Source: Lichenicola sp050954785
GTDB taxonomy: Bacteria > Pseudomonadota > Alphaproteobacteria > Acetobacterales > Acetobacteraceae
Reading direction: 5' to 3'
Assembly (NCBI GenBank): GCA_050954785.1
Contig: JBPBQO010000093.1
Span: forward strand, 79,962 to 143,961
DNA length: 64,000 bases
Positions 36,458 through 45,497 of the stretch are shown one piece after another; positions within the stretch are counted from its first letter, which is position 1, and each line of letters starts with the position of its first letter. The notes under the pieces were generated by a model that did not search any database, was not told where the DNA came from, and saw only the letters and a list, made by a program, of their open reading frames with translations. The position numbers were made by a program, and so were the translations under genes.

Positions 36458-36616
36458 TCAGATCGTGCTGTGCGTGAAGATGAGGGCGCGCCCAGCAAGC
36501 ATCTCGATGCGGCGCCGGTCGGGATCCGCATGATTCCGCAAGCGGGCTGCTACGAGGTCCGTGGTCTCGCGCGCGACCGCCTGTAGCCTGATTGCAAACA
36601 TCGTGACGCTATTCAT
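36458..36616 (-). other. 52-codon junction ORF (TolC start joined to ATPase end), copy A
   Basis: Same structure and length as the ORF at 33456-33614. The ATG at 36616 overlaps the permease-3 stop by 8 nt. It reads MNSVTMFAIRLQAVARETTD, then LVAARLRNHADP, DRRRIEMLAGR, and ends THSTI. The DRRRIEML.GR end is a closer match to the ATPase C-terminus than copy B. It stops 12 bp before the collapsed permease. Confidence 0.75.
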
Positions 36617-39065
36617 AACGCAACGCCCGTCCCGGCTCGGCCCGCGCGACGCGCCACGCTTGTCCGAGCACTGTCAGGATCGAGATAGCGAGTGCCGCGA
36701 CAGTCGCCGCGACGAAGTATCCCGGCGACAGCGCGATCCGCTGGTCGAAGCCGGCGAGCCAGCCGCGCATCGCCACCCAGGCGATCGGCCATGCGATGAC
36801 ATTGGCGATCAGCACCGGCCGGATGAACTGTCCGACCAGCAACAGCAGCACGTCGTGCGTCGAAGCCCCCAGCACCTTGCGTATGCCGATCTCCCTGACC
36901 CGACGCGCGGTATTGAACGACGCAAGTCCATAGAGCCCGACACAGGCAATCGCGATTGCCAGCACGGCACCCGCCGAGAACAGGCGCGCCCGCTGCTGGT
37001 CCGGCTGATAGAAGTCCGCAAGCCTCTCGTCCGCGGTCTTGGCGACGAACGGGGTAGCAGGCACCACGCTCCGCCACGCTGCCTGTAACCGCCGCATCAT
37101 CTCGGCACGTGGGACACCGGAAAACCGGATCGCCGCCTGTGCATTCTCGATACCGTGCGTGTTATAGATATAGAATTGCGGTGCGACGGGCTCGCGCGGA
37201 GACATGAAGCGCACGTCGGCCTTCACGCCGATGATCTCGAGAGTGACTTTCCCCTGTCCGCCATCGAAGCTGAATGTCTGGCCTATCGCTGCATGCGCAT
37301 TGCGAAATTCAAGGATCGCCACAGCGCTCTCGTTCAGCAGCGTGCTGGCGGTTCGCCCGGTCGTTGGTGGCCCGGCCAGCTCGTCCCGCCGATGGGCATC
37401 GTCGAATAGCCGCCCTGCCACGAGACGCGTGACGTAGGTTCGGTCGTAGTCGCGTCCGATCGTCTCGAAGACCAAGTCCGGCGCAGGCCCGACGAGGCCA
37501 GGCCTGTTAACGTCCGTCACGGTCGTACTGTTGCTGTCAGGCTCGCGATCCGACAGCGTCGCCGCAACGACGCCCGGCACGCGACGCAACGCATCCAGGA
37601 TCACGTTCTGCCGGGACAGCAACTCGGGCAACTGTGTGCTCTGAACTATGATCAGCCCCTGCCGGTCGAAGCCGCGATCGGCGTTACGCAGGAATGACGC
37701 CTGCGCGTCGATCACCAAGGTGCAGATCGCGAATGCGATGGCGGCGACGAACTGCACCAGCACGAGCAGGTTGCGCAGCCGGATGCCGGCGCGTCCTCCT
37801 GTCGGGGTTCGCGCCGACGCCAGCACGGCTGCCGGACGGTAAGCTGCCAGCAGCATGGACGGGTAGATCCCGGCGCCAAGACCGACAACCACGACCAGCA
37901 ACGCCAGGAGCCGCACGATGCGGCGATAATCGATCGCCACCGACCAGCCGCCAGCCGAGTTCAGTAGCGGGATCGCGCCTTCTGCCAGGGCCAGCCCGAC
38001 CAATGCCGCCAGCGCCACCAGCGCCACGGCTTCGCCCAGGAACTGTACCATCAGCATCCGGCGCGTAGCGCCCATCACCTTGCGAAGCGCTACCTCGCGA
38101 GCCCGTAGTCCCGACCGTGCGGTAGCCAGGTTGATGTAGTTGATCGACGCCATGATCAGCGCCAGCACGCCGACCAGCCCCAGGCTCAGCACGATACGCC
38201 GATCGACACCGGGAATAGCAGCATGCACAAGGACATCATGGAAGTGTGCGTCCGGCAGTGCCACGAGCGACAACGCATAATAGTCTTCGGGATGCAGTCC
38301 TTCCTTGTCATCGCCGGTGCCGGCCGCTCGACGCGAGACGAAATCGCGCAGGTTTGCGGCAACGGCATGCGCATCCGCCTGATCACGGAAATGCAGGAAG
38401 ATGCGGCCTGCGGTGCTGCCCCATCGTTGAAACGCAGTCACCCCCTCTTCGAGCGTCGGCGTCAGCGGCACCAGCAGATGAATGACGAGTGTCGTGTCGT
38501 GTGGAAGATCCTTTAGAATGCCGGATATAGTATAACTGCGCCTCATCCCGGCATGATTGATGTCCAGGGTCTTGCCGAGAGCCTGAGTAGAGCCGAAATA
38601 CTTCAACGCGATGCTCTCGGTAATCACAATCGATGTCGGCAGCGACAGTGCCTGATGACGCTCGCCGCTCAGCAGCGGAAGCTCGATCACATCGAGGAAG
38701 TTGGGATCGACGTAGGTGACCGTTTCGCTGTCGATGGTATGGCCGACCGAAACCGGATCTGACCTGTCCATGGCGCGTGTCCCTGCCAGAATCTGCGGGT
38801 AGTCGGAACGTAGCGGGTCGAGCGCAACAAAGGTCGTGCCGGCATCTTCCTGTCGCACCTGACCAGGTGCAAAACGGATAGTATCGACTCGATACACGTT
38901 CGACGCATCCGGAATCCACCGGTCGAAGCCGTTCTCATACCGCACCACCAGCGTCAGCACGAGAAACACCGCAATCCCCAAGGCGAGGCCGAACACGTTC
39001 AGCGCCGCGTACAGACGGTGGCGGGCCAGCGACCGGTAGAACGTCAGCAGCGCATGAACCAGCAT
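36609..39065 (-). CDS. MacB/FtsX-type ABC permease 3
   Basis: An 818-aa permease, the first after the ATPase gene (11 bp gap). N-terminal TM in FGLALGIAVFLVLTLVV, periplasmic domain, FtsX core 1 with LATARSGLRAREVALRKVMGAT, second periplasmic domain with VVAATLSDREPDSNST, and C-terminal FtsX core 2 with FNTARRVREIGIRKVLGAST. Near twin of permease 2, so these two derive from a recent duplication. Confidence 0.9.
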   Translation of the reverse strand: MLVHALLTFYRSLARHRLYAALNVFGLALGIAVFLVLTLVVRYENGFDRWIPDASNVYRVDTIRFAPGQVRQEDAGTTFVALDPLRSDYPQILAGTRAMDRSDPVSVGHTIDSETVTYVDPNFLDVIELPLLSGERHQALSLPTSIVITESIALKYFGSTQALGKTLDINHAGMRRSYTISGILKDLPHDTTLVIHLLVPLTPTLEEGVTAFQRWGSTAGRIFLHFRDQADAHAVAANLRDFVSRRAAGTGDDKEGLHPEDYYALSLVALPDAHFHDVLVHAAIPGVDRRIVLSLGLVGVLALIMASINYINLATARSGLRAREVALRKVMGATRRMLMVQFLGEAVALVALAALVGLALAEGAIPLLNSAGGWSVAIDYRRIVRLLALLVVVVGLGAGIYPSMLLAAYRPAAVLASARTPTGGRAGIRLRNLLVLVQFVAAIAFAICTLVIDAQASFLRNADRGFDRQGLIIVQSTQLPELLSRQNVILDALRRVPGVVAATLSDREPDSNSTTVTDVNRPGLVGPAPDLVFETIGRDYDRTYVTRLVAGRLFDDAHRRDELAGPPTTGRTASTLLNESAVAILEFRNAHAAIGQTFSFDGGQGKVTLEIIGVKADVRFMSPREPVAPQFYIYNTHGIENAQAAIRFSGVPRAEMMRRLQAAWRSVVPATPFVAKTADERLADFYQPDQQRARLFSAGAVLAIAIACVGLYGLASFNTARRVREIGIRKVLGASTHDVLLLLVGQFIRPVLIANVIAWPIAWVAMRGWLAGFDQRIALSPGYFVAATVAALAISILTVLGQAWRVARAEPGRALRYE

Positions 39066-39076
39066 CGTGCCCTCGC

Positions 39077-39757
39077 TCAGATCGCGTTGTGCACGGACAC
39101 CACGACACGCCCATCCAGCATCTCGATACGCCGCCGGGCGAGATCGGCATGGCTCGGCGAATGCGTCACCATGACGATGGTGGCGCCATCCGCATTCAGC
39201 GCCGACAGGATCTCCATCACCTGCGCGCCGTTCTCGCTATCGAGATTACCCGTAGGCTCATCTGCAAGAATCAACGCCGGGTTGCCGACGATCGCCCGCG
39301 CGATCGCTGCACGCTGCTGCTGCCCGCCCGACAACTGGTGTGGATAATGCCGTGCCCGATGCGCGATACCGACCCGGTCCATCGCCGCCGCGACCCGCGT
39401 CCGGCGATCCCGCGCCGGCACCTTGCGATAGATCAGCCCGAGCTCGACATTCTCCTCGATGGTAAGCTCGTCGATCAGGTTGAAGCTCTGGAATACGTAG
39501 CCCAGATTATCGCGCCGGAACGCCGCCAACGCCGCTTCCGGCAGTTCGGTCACTTCGGCCTGTTCGAACCGATACAGCCCACTGCTGGGCCGGTCGATCG
39601 TGCCGAGAATATTCAGCAACGTCGATTTTCCGCAGCCGCTGGGCCCCATGATCGCGACGAACTCGCCTTTCTCGATCACCAGGTCGATCGATTTCAGTGC
39701 GGTCGTTTCGATTTCGTCGGACCGGTAGAAGCGATGGATATTGGACAGCGTAATCAT
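39077..39757 (-). CDS. MacB/LolD-type ABC transporter ATP-binding protein
   Basis: Powers the adjacent FtsX-type permeases. The 226-aa single NBD has MGPSGCGKSTLLN (Walker A, about residues 38-50), Q loop FQSFNLIDELT, signature LSGGQQQRAAIARAI, Walker B ALILADEPTGNLD and H-switch VMVTHS. ADEPTGNLDS is the hallmark of the MacB/LolD/FtsE clade. Start taken at ATG 39757, 10 bp after the HlyD-like gene. There is one ATPase for three permeases. Confidence 0.93.
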   Translation of the reverse strand: MITLSNIHRFYRSDEIETTALKSIDLVIEKGEFVAIMGPSGCGKSTLLNILGTIDRPSSGLYRFEQAEVTELPEAALAAFRRDNLGYVFQSFNLIDELTIEENVELGLIYRKVPARDRRTRVAAAMDRVGIAHRARHYPHQLSGGQQQRAAIARAIVGNPALILADEPTGNLDSENGAQVMEILSALNADGATIVMVTHSPSHADLARRRIEMLDGRVVVSVHNAI

Positions 39758-39767
39758 GACCGGTCCT

Positions 39768-41123
39768 TTAATTGACGAGCAGACGGGAAAAATTCTGGAA
39801 GCGTGCGTAGGACGAGGTGACCACCCGCTCGCCCGCCGACAGACCGGACATGATCTCGACCTGCTCCGGATTGCGCCGGCCGGACACGATGGCGCGCCGC
39901 ACCGCATGATGGCCGCCGGCGTCGAGCACGAACACGAAGCTGCCGCCGCTTCCTTCCAGCCACGGCCCGGCCGGCAACACCAGGGCCGGATGGGTCTGGC
40001 CGAGCGTGATCCGGATCTCGACGCTCTCGCCGCGACGCAGACCAGCCGGCGCCGACCCTGTAAAAATCAGCTCGGACCGAAACTGCCCATTGCTGACCTG
40101 CGGTTTTACGCGGGACACCGCAAGCCGGACGTCGGTTCCGTCGAAGTCGGCGCTCGCGTGCTCGCCTTCGGCTACCCGTCCAAGATAGAACTCGTCGATG
40201 TCGGCATCGAGGCGATACGCACCCTCGCTGTCGATCTGGCCGATCTGGTCGCCCTGCTTCAGGCTTTGCCCCGGCTGCATCAGAAAGTCGGTCAGGCGGC
40301 CATCGACCGGCGCGCGCAGGACCAGCGCATCGAGACTGCTCTCGACCTCGTCGAGATTGCTTTTCAGCCGTGCGGTGGTCTGGTCGATCTCGTTCGCCTG
40401 ACGTTCGGACACCGCCTTGTCGCGTATGCGGGCCAGCCGCAACGTCGACACGCGCGTCGTATAATAGTGCGTCTCATCCTCGAAGCTCTTGACGCTGGCA
40501 TCGGACTCGAAGCCCTGCTCATGCAGGTGGCGGCGGATATCCAGGTCGCGTTCGGCCTTCAGCAGATTGTAGCTCGCCTCGGCGATCGCATTGTCCTGGG
40601 TGGTCAGGTTCTGCTGCAGCGACAGGCGCTGTGCACTGATCTGCCCAAGCTGCCCGGCGATCGCCGCACCCCGGGATGTCACGTCGAGCCGAAGCTGCGG
40701 GTTGGACAGGGTCGCCAGCATGTCGCCGGCCTTTACCGATGCGCCGTCCAGCACCGCCACGCGCGCCACCGTGCCGCCTTCGACCGCGCCGACAAACACC
40801 GTGCGCAACGGCGCCACCGTGGCCCGCACCGGCAGGTAGTCCTGAAATGGCGCTTCCTGCGCGGAAGCGGTGGTGATCTCGTCGGCCGACACCAACAGGG
40901 TCCCTGATGCCGGAACCAGTTCGAATGCCGCCGCCGCGACGCAGATCCCGAGCCCGGCGGCACCGATGGGCAGCCACCGGCGCAGCGTCCGCCAGCGCGA
41001 CGTCGCGATGCGCCTGTCCATCGAGACGCCCGGCACGGGCGGCCGTCCGGCCGACGAGATGCCCGGGGAGGGTGGTCGGTCGACGGTCAATTCGGCTTCT
41101 GTGTGCGATCGTGGATCAGACAT
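39768..41123 (-). CDS. HlyD/RND-type periplasmic adaptor
   Basis: A 451-aa membrane-fusion protein. A cytoplasmic N-tail rich in Pro is followed by one TM (about residues 50-70), the barrel-sandwich half TVFVGAVEGGTVARVAVLDGASVKAGDMLATL, a coiled-coil hairpin (about residues 150-270), the second lipoyl half DALVLRAPVDGRLTDFLMQPGQSLKQGDQIG, and C-terminal beta-barrel with GESVEIRITLG. It should link the FtsX permeases to TolC. First gene of the operon, divergent from the two-component genes across the 41165-41202 palindrome. Confidence 0.92.
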   Translation of the reverse strand: MSDPRSHTEAELTVDRPPSPGISSAGRPPVPGVSMDRRIATSRWRTLRRWLPIGAAGLGICVAAAAFELVPASGTLLVSADEITTASAQEAPFQDYLPVRATVAPLRTVFVGAVEGGTVARVAVLDGASVKAGDMLATLSNPQLRLDVTSRGAAIAGQLGQISAQRLSLQQNLTTQDNAIAEASYNLLKAERDLDIRRHLHEQGFESDASVKSFEDETHYYTTRVSTLRLARIRDKAVSERQANEIDQTTARLKSNLDEVESSLDALVLRAPVDGRLTDFLMQPGQSLKQGDQIGQIDSEGAYRLDADIDEFYLGRVAEGEHASADFDGTDVRLAVSRVKPQVSNGQFRSELIFTGSAPAGLRRGESVEIRITLGQTHPALVLPAGPWLEGSGGSFVFVLDAGGHHAVRRAIVSGRRNPEQVEIMSGLSAGERVVTSSYARFQNFSRLLVN

Positions 41124-41164
41124 GGCAAACTCGTTTCACTTGAGCGAGTGTAAGCCCTGCAATC

Positions 41165-41202
41165 GTTCGAGCTAACTCATTGCAATAATGAGTATTTCGA
41201 AC
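41165..41202. promoter_or_regulatory. 38-bp compound palindrome between the efflux operon and its two-component system
   Basis: Outer arms GTTCGA (41165-41170) and TCGAAC (41197-41202); inner arms CTCATT (41176-41181) and AATGAG (41187-41192); 5-bp centre GCAAT. The two arm pairs share a dyad to within half a base. A further GTTCG/CGAAC pair lies at 41239-41252, directly before the regulator's ATG. A good candidate operator for the Fis-type HTH of the response regulator. Confidence 0.7.
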
Positions 41203-41252
41203 AACCTGGCGCCGCATCTGTCCGCCCTCGAACGGAGTGTTCGTTTCCGAAC

Positions 41253-42560
41253 ATGCCCAACAGCCCGTCAAGTCCCGATTTTCGCCCGAGCATCCTGTTC
41301 ATCGACGACGATGCCGACGTCCAGAAGGCGGCTGCCTTGTTGCTGCCGCGGCGCGGCTTCTCGCTGCTGTCCGCGCGCGACCCTGCCGAGGCCTGGAGCG
41401 TGCTCTCGTCCGAGCCTGTCGACGTGGTGCTGCTCGACCTCAATTTCCGCCCGGGCTCGGTATCCGGGGCCGAAGGTTTCGCCTGTCTCGAAGCCCTGAT
41501 CACGCACGATCCGGACATGGTCGTCGTCATCGTCACCGGACATAGCGGTATCAACATCGCCGTGGCGGCAATGCGCGCCGGCGCCACCGACTTCGTCATG
41601 AAGCCGTGGAACAACGAGCGCCTGGTCGCCACCCTGACCGACGCCGTCGCGGTCCGGCGGCAGCGGCGCAACGCCCACCCGTTCGCGCCACCAGCCGGCG
41701 AGGCGCCGCCGCCGGATAGTCCGATCATCGGCGACAGCCTCGCCCTGCGCCGCATCCTCGAGCCCATGCGCCGGGCTGCCGCGACTGATGCGCCGATCCT
41801 GCTGCTGGGCGAAGCCGGAACCGGCAAAAGCCTGCTGGCCCACAGCATCCATCGCCTGTCGTCGCGCGCCGACCGGTCGTTCACGACGCTCGACCCGATG
41901 GCGCTCTGGAGCGAAGGCGAGGGCGCCTGGACCACGGCACTGGCGGCGGTCTCCCCCGACGACACCCTGTTCCTGGACGAGGTCGGCGAGCTGCCCCAAT
42001 CCCTGCAGGCGCGCCTGCTGGCGTTCCTGAACGAGCGGCCGCATCTGCGCCTGGTCACCGCCAGCCGGCAGAAGCGCGACGCGCTGCATGGCGGGATGCT
42101 GCAGTCCGACCTGCTCTACCGGCTGAACATCGTCGAACTGTCGCTGCCGCCGCTGCGTGAGCGTGGCGACGACGTCCGCCTGCTTGCCACGCATTTCCTG
42201 CATCTGTTCGCGCGACGCTACCAGCGTCCGGCCCTGACGCTGGCACCCGATGCGCTCGACATCATCGCGTCGGCATCCTGGCCCGGCAATATCCGGGCGC
42301 TGGCCCAGGCGATGGAGCGCGCCGTCGTGCTCGCATCCGGAACCGTCCTGCACCCAGCCGACATCCCGATCCAGGCGCCCCTGCCGGATGGCGTCGCCGC
42401 TGCGCGGCCCGGCGACGGCGACCTCAACCTGACCCGGTCCGAGAAGGCCATCGTCGAGGCGGCACTCAGGCGGCACGGCTTCAACGTCAGCCATGCCGCG
42501 ACCGACCTCGGCCTCAGCCGTGCCGCCCTCTACCGCCGCATGGCCCGGCATGGGCTGTAG
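41253..42560 (+). CDS. NtrC-like response regulator without the GAFTGA loop
   Basis: A 435-aa regulator. Receiver: FIDDDADVQKAA, phospho-acceptor Asp at about 62 in VVLLDLNF, VTGHSG and KPWNNERL. AAA+ core: Walker A GEAGTGKS (about residues 186-193), Walker B TLFLDEVGELP (about 237-247), R-finger region LLYRLNIVELSLPPLRER, WPGNIRAL. C-terminal Fis-type HTH: RSEKAIVEAALRRHGFNVSH, TDLGLSRAALYRRM. Between Walker A and B there are only about 45 residues and no GAFTGA (replaced by LDPMALWSEGEGAW), so it probably cannot drive sigma-54 and instead acts at sigma-70-type promoters or by binding alone. Divergent from the efflux operon it likely controls. Confidence 0.88.
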   Translation: MPNSPSSPDFRPSILFIDDDADVQKAAALLLPRRGFSLLSARDPAEAWSVLSSEPVDVVLLDLNFRPGSVSGAEGFACLEALITHDPDMVVVIVTGHSGINIAVAAMRAGATDFVMKPWNNERLVATLTDAVAVRRQRRNAHPFAPPAGEAPPPDSPIIGDSLALRRILEPMRRAAATDAPILLLGEAGTGKSLLAHSIHRLSSRADRSFTTLDPMALWSEGEGAWTTALAAVSPDDTLFLDEVGELPQSLQARLLAFLNERPHLRLVTASRQKRDALHGGMLQSDLLYRLNIVELSLPPLRERGDDVRLLATHFLHLFARRYQRPALTLAPDALDIIASASWPGNIRALAQAMERAVVLASGTVLHPADIPIQAPLPDGVAAARPGDGDLNLTRSEKAIVEAALRRHGFNVSHAATDLGLSRAALYRRMARHGL

Positions 42561-42578
42561 CAGCGCCGGGACGACGCC

Positions 42579-43844
42579 ATGACGATCCTCGCGGCACTGC
42601 TGGTGTTCGCCTGCGGCATCCTGTCATGCCTCGCCTGGCAGGCCGGGCTCTACGCGAATGCCACCGTCGCCGCGCTGACGGCGCTCTGGCTCGGCTGCGG
42701 CCTGCAGTGGCGCCAGCGACGCCGGGAGGTGCGGGTCCCGCCGCCGGCACCGCCATCCTCGTCGGCGCTGGTCGCTTCGGACACCGATCGCCGCCGGCTG
42801 CAGAGCATGCTGGACCAGATGCCGGCGCCGATCATGACGCTGGCCACCGACGGCACCATGCGCGCCGCCAACCGCGCCGCAAGGCGCCTGTTCGCGACCG
42901 ACGACCGCATCCTCGATGCGCCCGAGCTCCATCAGGCGCTCGCGCAGGTCCGGCCGGGCGATCGCGCCGTGCTCAAGCTGGCCTCCCGCCGCGATCCCCG
43001 CCAGCAGCCCGGTTCTTCCCGGGAGCCCAACTCTTCTCAGCAGCCCAACTCTTCTCAACAGCGAAGCTATTCCCTGTCGGTCGCACGAAGCCTCGGCGCG
43101 GACGGCGTGACGTTGCTGGCCGTGCTCACGGACATCGAGGCCGACATCCAGGCCGCCGAGGCCACCGCCCTGCGCCAACTGCTGCAGGTGCTGAGCCACG
43201 AGATCATGAACTCGCTGACCCCGATCACCTCGCTGGCCGAGAGTGCGCAGGCGCTGCTGGCGACCGGCACCCCAGCGGACGCCACCCAGGCCGCGGACGC
43301 GCTCGGGATCATCATGCGGCGCGCCGGCGGCCTCGACCGCTTCGTGCAGGGCTACCGCATCCTGGCGCGGCTGCCGGCGCCGGTGCTCCGGCCCACCTCG
43401 ATCTCGGCCGTGCTCCGGGACGCCGCCGCCCTGTTCCATACCAGTTGGCACGATCGCGGGATCTCGCTGGTTCTCCAGTTGCCCGAGCCCGACATCATGG
43501 CCCGGCTCGATGCCGATCTGGTCGTCCAGGCGCTGATCAACCTCCTGGCCAACGGCGCCGAGGCAGCACTCGCATCCAAAGCACTGGCACCCGAAGCACT
43601 GGCACCCGAAGTCAGCTTGTCGACGGTCCCGGACGCATCCGGCGCCGTCTTCCGCGTGCGCGACAGCGGCGCGGGCATCGCCGCCGGCCAGGAGGAACTG
43701 ATCTTCCGCCCCTTCTTCACTCTGCGCCCGGATGGAACCGGCATCGGCCTCAGCCTGGCCCGCCAGATCGCCCAGAGCCATGGCGGCAGCCTGGTTCTGG
43801 AAAGTCCGCCCGGCCGCAGCGCCTCGTTCCTGCTGCGTCTCTGA
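42579..43844 (+). CDS. Membrane-bound PAS sensor histidine kinase
   Basis: A 421-aa kinase, 18 bp after the response regulator. Two N-terminal hydrophobic segments (residues about 2-18 and 26-43) with hardly any periplasmic loop, a PAS-like domain (LQSMLDQMPAPIMTLATDG), HisKA with LSHEIMNSLTP (His about 207), and HATPase with VQALINLLANGAEAAL (N box), DSGAGI and GTGIGLSLARQIAQSHGG. Two internal repeats (SSREPNSSQQPNSSQQ near residue 150 and ALAPEALAPE near residue 340) come from short DNA tandem repeats. It probably senses membrane or envelope state rather than an external ligand (inference). Confidence 0.9.
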   Translation: MTILAALLVFACGILSCLAWQAGLYANATVAALTALWLGCGLQWRQRRREVRVPPPAPPSSSALVASDTDRRRLQSMLDQMPAPIMTLATDGTMRAANRAARRLFATDDRILDAPELHQALAQVRPGDRAVLKLASRRDPRQQPGSSREPNSSQQPNSSQQRSYSLSVARSLGADGVTLLAVLTDIEADIQAAEATALRQLLQVLSHEIMNSLTPITSLAESAQALLATGTPADATQAADALGIIMRRAGGLDRFVQGYRILARLPAPVLRPTSISAVLRDAAALFHTSWHDRGISLVLQLPEPDIMARLDADLVVQALINLLANGAEAALASKALAPEALAPEVSLSTVPDASGAVFRVRDSGAGIAAGQEELIFRPFFTLRPDGTGIGLSLARQIAQSHGGSLVLESPPGRSASFLLRL

Positions 43845-44187
43845 CATCGTCATCAACAGCACGCTCGACAAAACCTGAGACGCAGCCGATCGAGAATCCG
43901 AATTCGCCAAAACCGGGTATCTACATTCTCAATCCGCCGTCACACAATCTAACAGCAAGTTTAATAAATCCGCTCAAACCGCCTGGGCGTATTGAGGTTG
44001 CTGCACTGCGGAAGAACGTGTACCCCTGCATAATCAATCAACCGTAAGTACCGGGATTATTACTCGGCAGCGTGCACGATGCGTGACAGCCGGACCGCAG
44101 CGATGCGGGTCAGGATTTGAAACTACGTGGTAATTTCCAAGGATTTTTCTGATCTTACATTCAAACCCAGCCGTATCCCGTCGAAAC
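43845..44187. promoter_or_regulatory. 343-bp AT-richer intergenic before the MFS gene
   Basis: No gene is seen. The stretch from about 43900 to 44050 is markedly less GC-rich than its surroundings and probably carries the promoter of the following transporter; no clear operator or terminator is visible. Confidence 0.4.
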
Positions 44188-45465
44188 ATGGCAGATATGC
44201 TCGGCATTCCCAGATCCTTGATCTGGGGATTTGTCGGATTGCTGTTGTTCATGGTCGGTGATGGCGTAGAGGCCGGATATCTCTCCCCGTTTTTGCAGGA
44301 AAAAGGCGTTTCGGTGGATCACATCGGCCTGCTTTTCACGATCTATGGCATTTCGGTTTCTATTTCGTCCTGGCTGTCGGGCGCTCTTTCGGACCTCTGG
44401 GGCCCCAAGCGCGTGATGTGGTGCGGCCTGTTCATCTGGATCGTCTTCGAGGTGTTGTTCCTCGTGTTCGGAGTTCAGGCCGACAACTATCCGATCATGC
44501 TGGTAACGTACGCGCTGCGCGGCATCGGCTATCCGCTGTTCGCCTTTGGTTTCCTGGTATGGATTGCCGCAGCGACGCCGGCCGCACAGCTCGGATCGGC
44601 AGCGGGATGGTTCTGGTTTGCCTTTGCAGGCGGGTTGCCGACACTGGGCTCGCTGTTCGCCAGCTTCGCTATTCCCGCCATTGGCCAGATCGCGACCTTC
44701 TGGTCATCGCTCGGCCTGGTCACCGCCGGCGGCCTCGTGACCTTGTTGTTGACGCACGAAAAAACCGGAAGTGCCCGGCTTGCGGAACCCGGCGTGCATC
44801 CCGTGAAAGTCGTTCTGGGTTCCATTTCCATCATGTGGCAGGAACCAAAGACCTCGATCGCCGGGATTATCCGCGCTATCAACACGTCCTCGGAATATGC
44901 ATTCCTCGTCATGATGCCTGCATTTTTTATGAAGGAGGTTGGCTTCTCCCTCGAGCAGTGGCTGAGACTGCTCTCGATCATCTTTCTCTCGAACATTATC
45001 TTCAACCTTCTCTCCGGCATGTTTGCCGACAAGCTCGGATACAGATTGATTGTCGGTGTGTTCGGGGGTATCGGATCGGCAATCAGCGTTCCGCTCTTTT
45101 ATTACATGCCGCTGGCATTCCACCACGACTTCCTGATCGCGTCGGTCTTCGGTGTGTTCTACGGCGCGACCCTCGCCTGTTTCGTTCCGATGTCGGGATT
45201 GATGCCGCAGATCTGCCCACGATCCAAGGGTGCGGCGCTCTCGATCCTCGGGCTGGGTGCCGGCGTCAGCGTCTGGTTGGGACCGCTGATCGTCACCCTG
45301 TTCCAGTCCTCGCTGGGGATCGGCGGCGTCATCTGGATATTCTCCGGATTGTATTTGGTCTCGGCGGTTCTGACGACCTTCCTCACCATTTCGCCCGAAG
45401 CCAAATCCTACTCGCAGTCACCGGAAGCGCTGGAAGCAGGCGGCGCGGCAGCCATGGCTCATTGA
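44188..45465 (+). CDS. MFS transporter, RbtT/DalT/CsbX (polyol) type
   Basis: A 425-aa, 12-TM inner-membrane carrier. The N-terminus IPRSLIWGFVGLLLFMVGDGVEAGYLSP, followed by LLFTIYGISVSISSWLSGALSD and GPKRVMWCGLF, closely fits ribitol/arabitol permeases of the RbtT/DalT/CsbX group. No catabolic gene is adjacent, so the substrate is uncertain. An in-frame ATG at 44197 is an alternative start. A terminator follows. Confidence 0.82.
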   Translation: MADMLGIPRSLIWGFVGLLLFMVGDGVEAGYLSPFLQEKGVSVDHIGLLFTIYGISVSISSWLSGALSDLWGPKRVMWCGLFIWIVFEVLFLVFGVQADNYPIMLVTYALRGIGYPLFAFGFLVWIAAATPAAQLGSAAGWFWFAFAGGLPTLGSLFASFAIPAIGQIATFWSSLGLVTAGGLVTLLLTHEKTGSARLAEPGVHPVKVVLGSISIMWQEPKTSIAGIIRAINTSSEYAFLVMMPAFFMKEVGFSLEQWLRLLSIIFLSNIIFNLLSGMFADKLGYRLIVGVFGGIGSAISVPLFYYMPLAFHHDFLIASVFGVFYGATLACFVPMSGLMPQICPRSKGAALSILGLGAGVSVWLGPLIVTLFQSSLGIGGVIWIFSGLYLVSAVLTTFLTISPEAKSYSQSPEALEAGGAAAMAH

Positions 45466-45497
45466 TCCGAATCTTCCGGACCTGACGTGAAGAGTAA

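Noticed and set aside
29605..41123. Type I secretion system partner for the beta-repeat protein
   Set aside because: The ATPase is a MacB/LolD-type soluble NBD with FtsX permeases, not an HlyB-type fused exporter; TolC alone could be shared.
41124..41252. A sigma-54 promoter for the HlyD-ATPase-permease operon
   Set aside because: I looked for the GG-N10-GC core on the minus strand and found none; the regulator also lacks GAFTGA.
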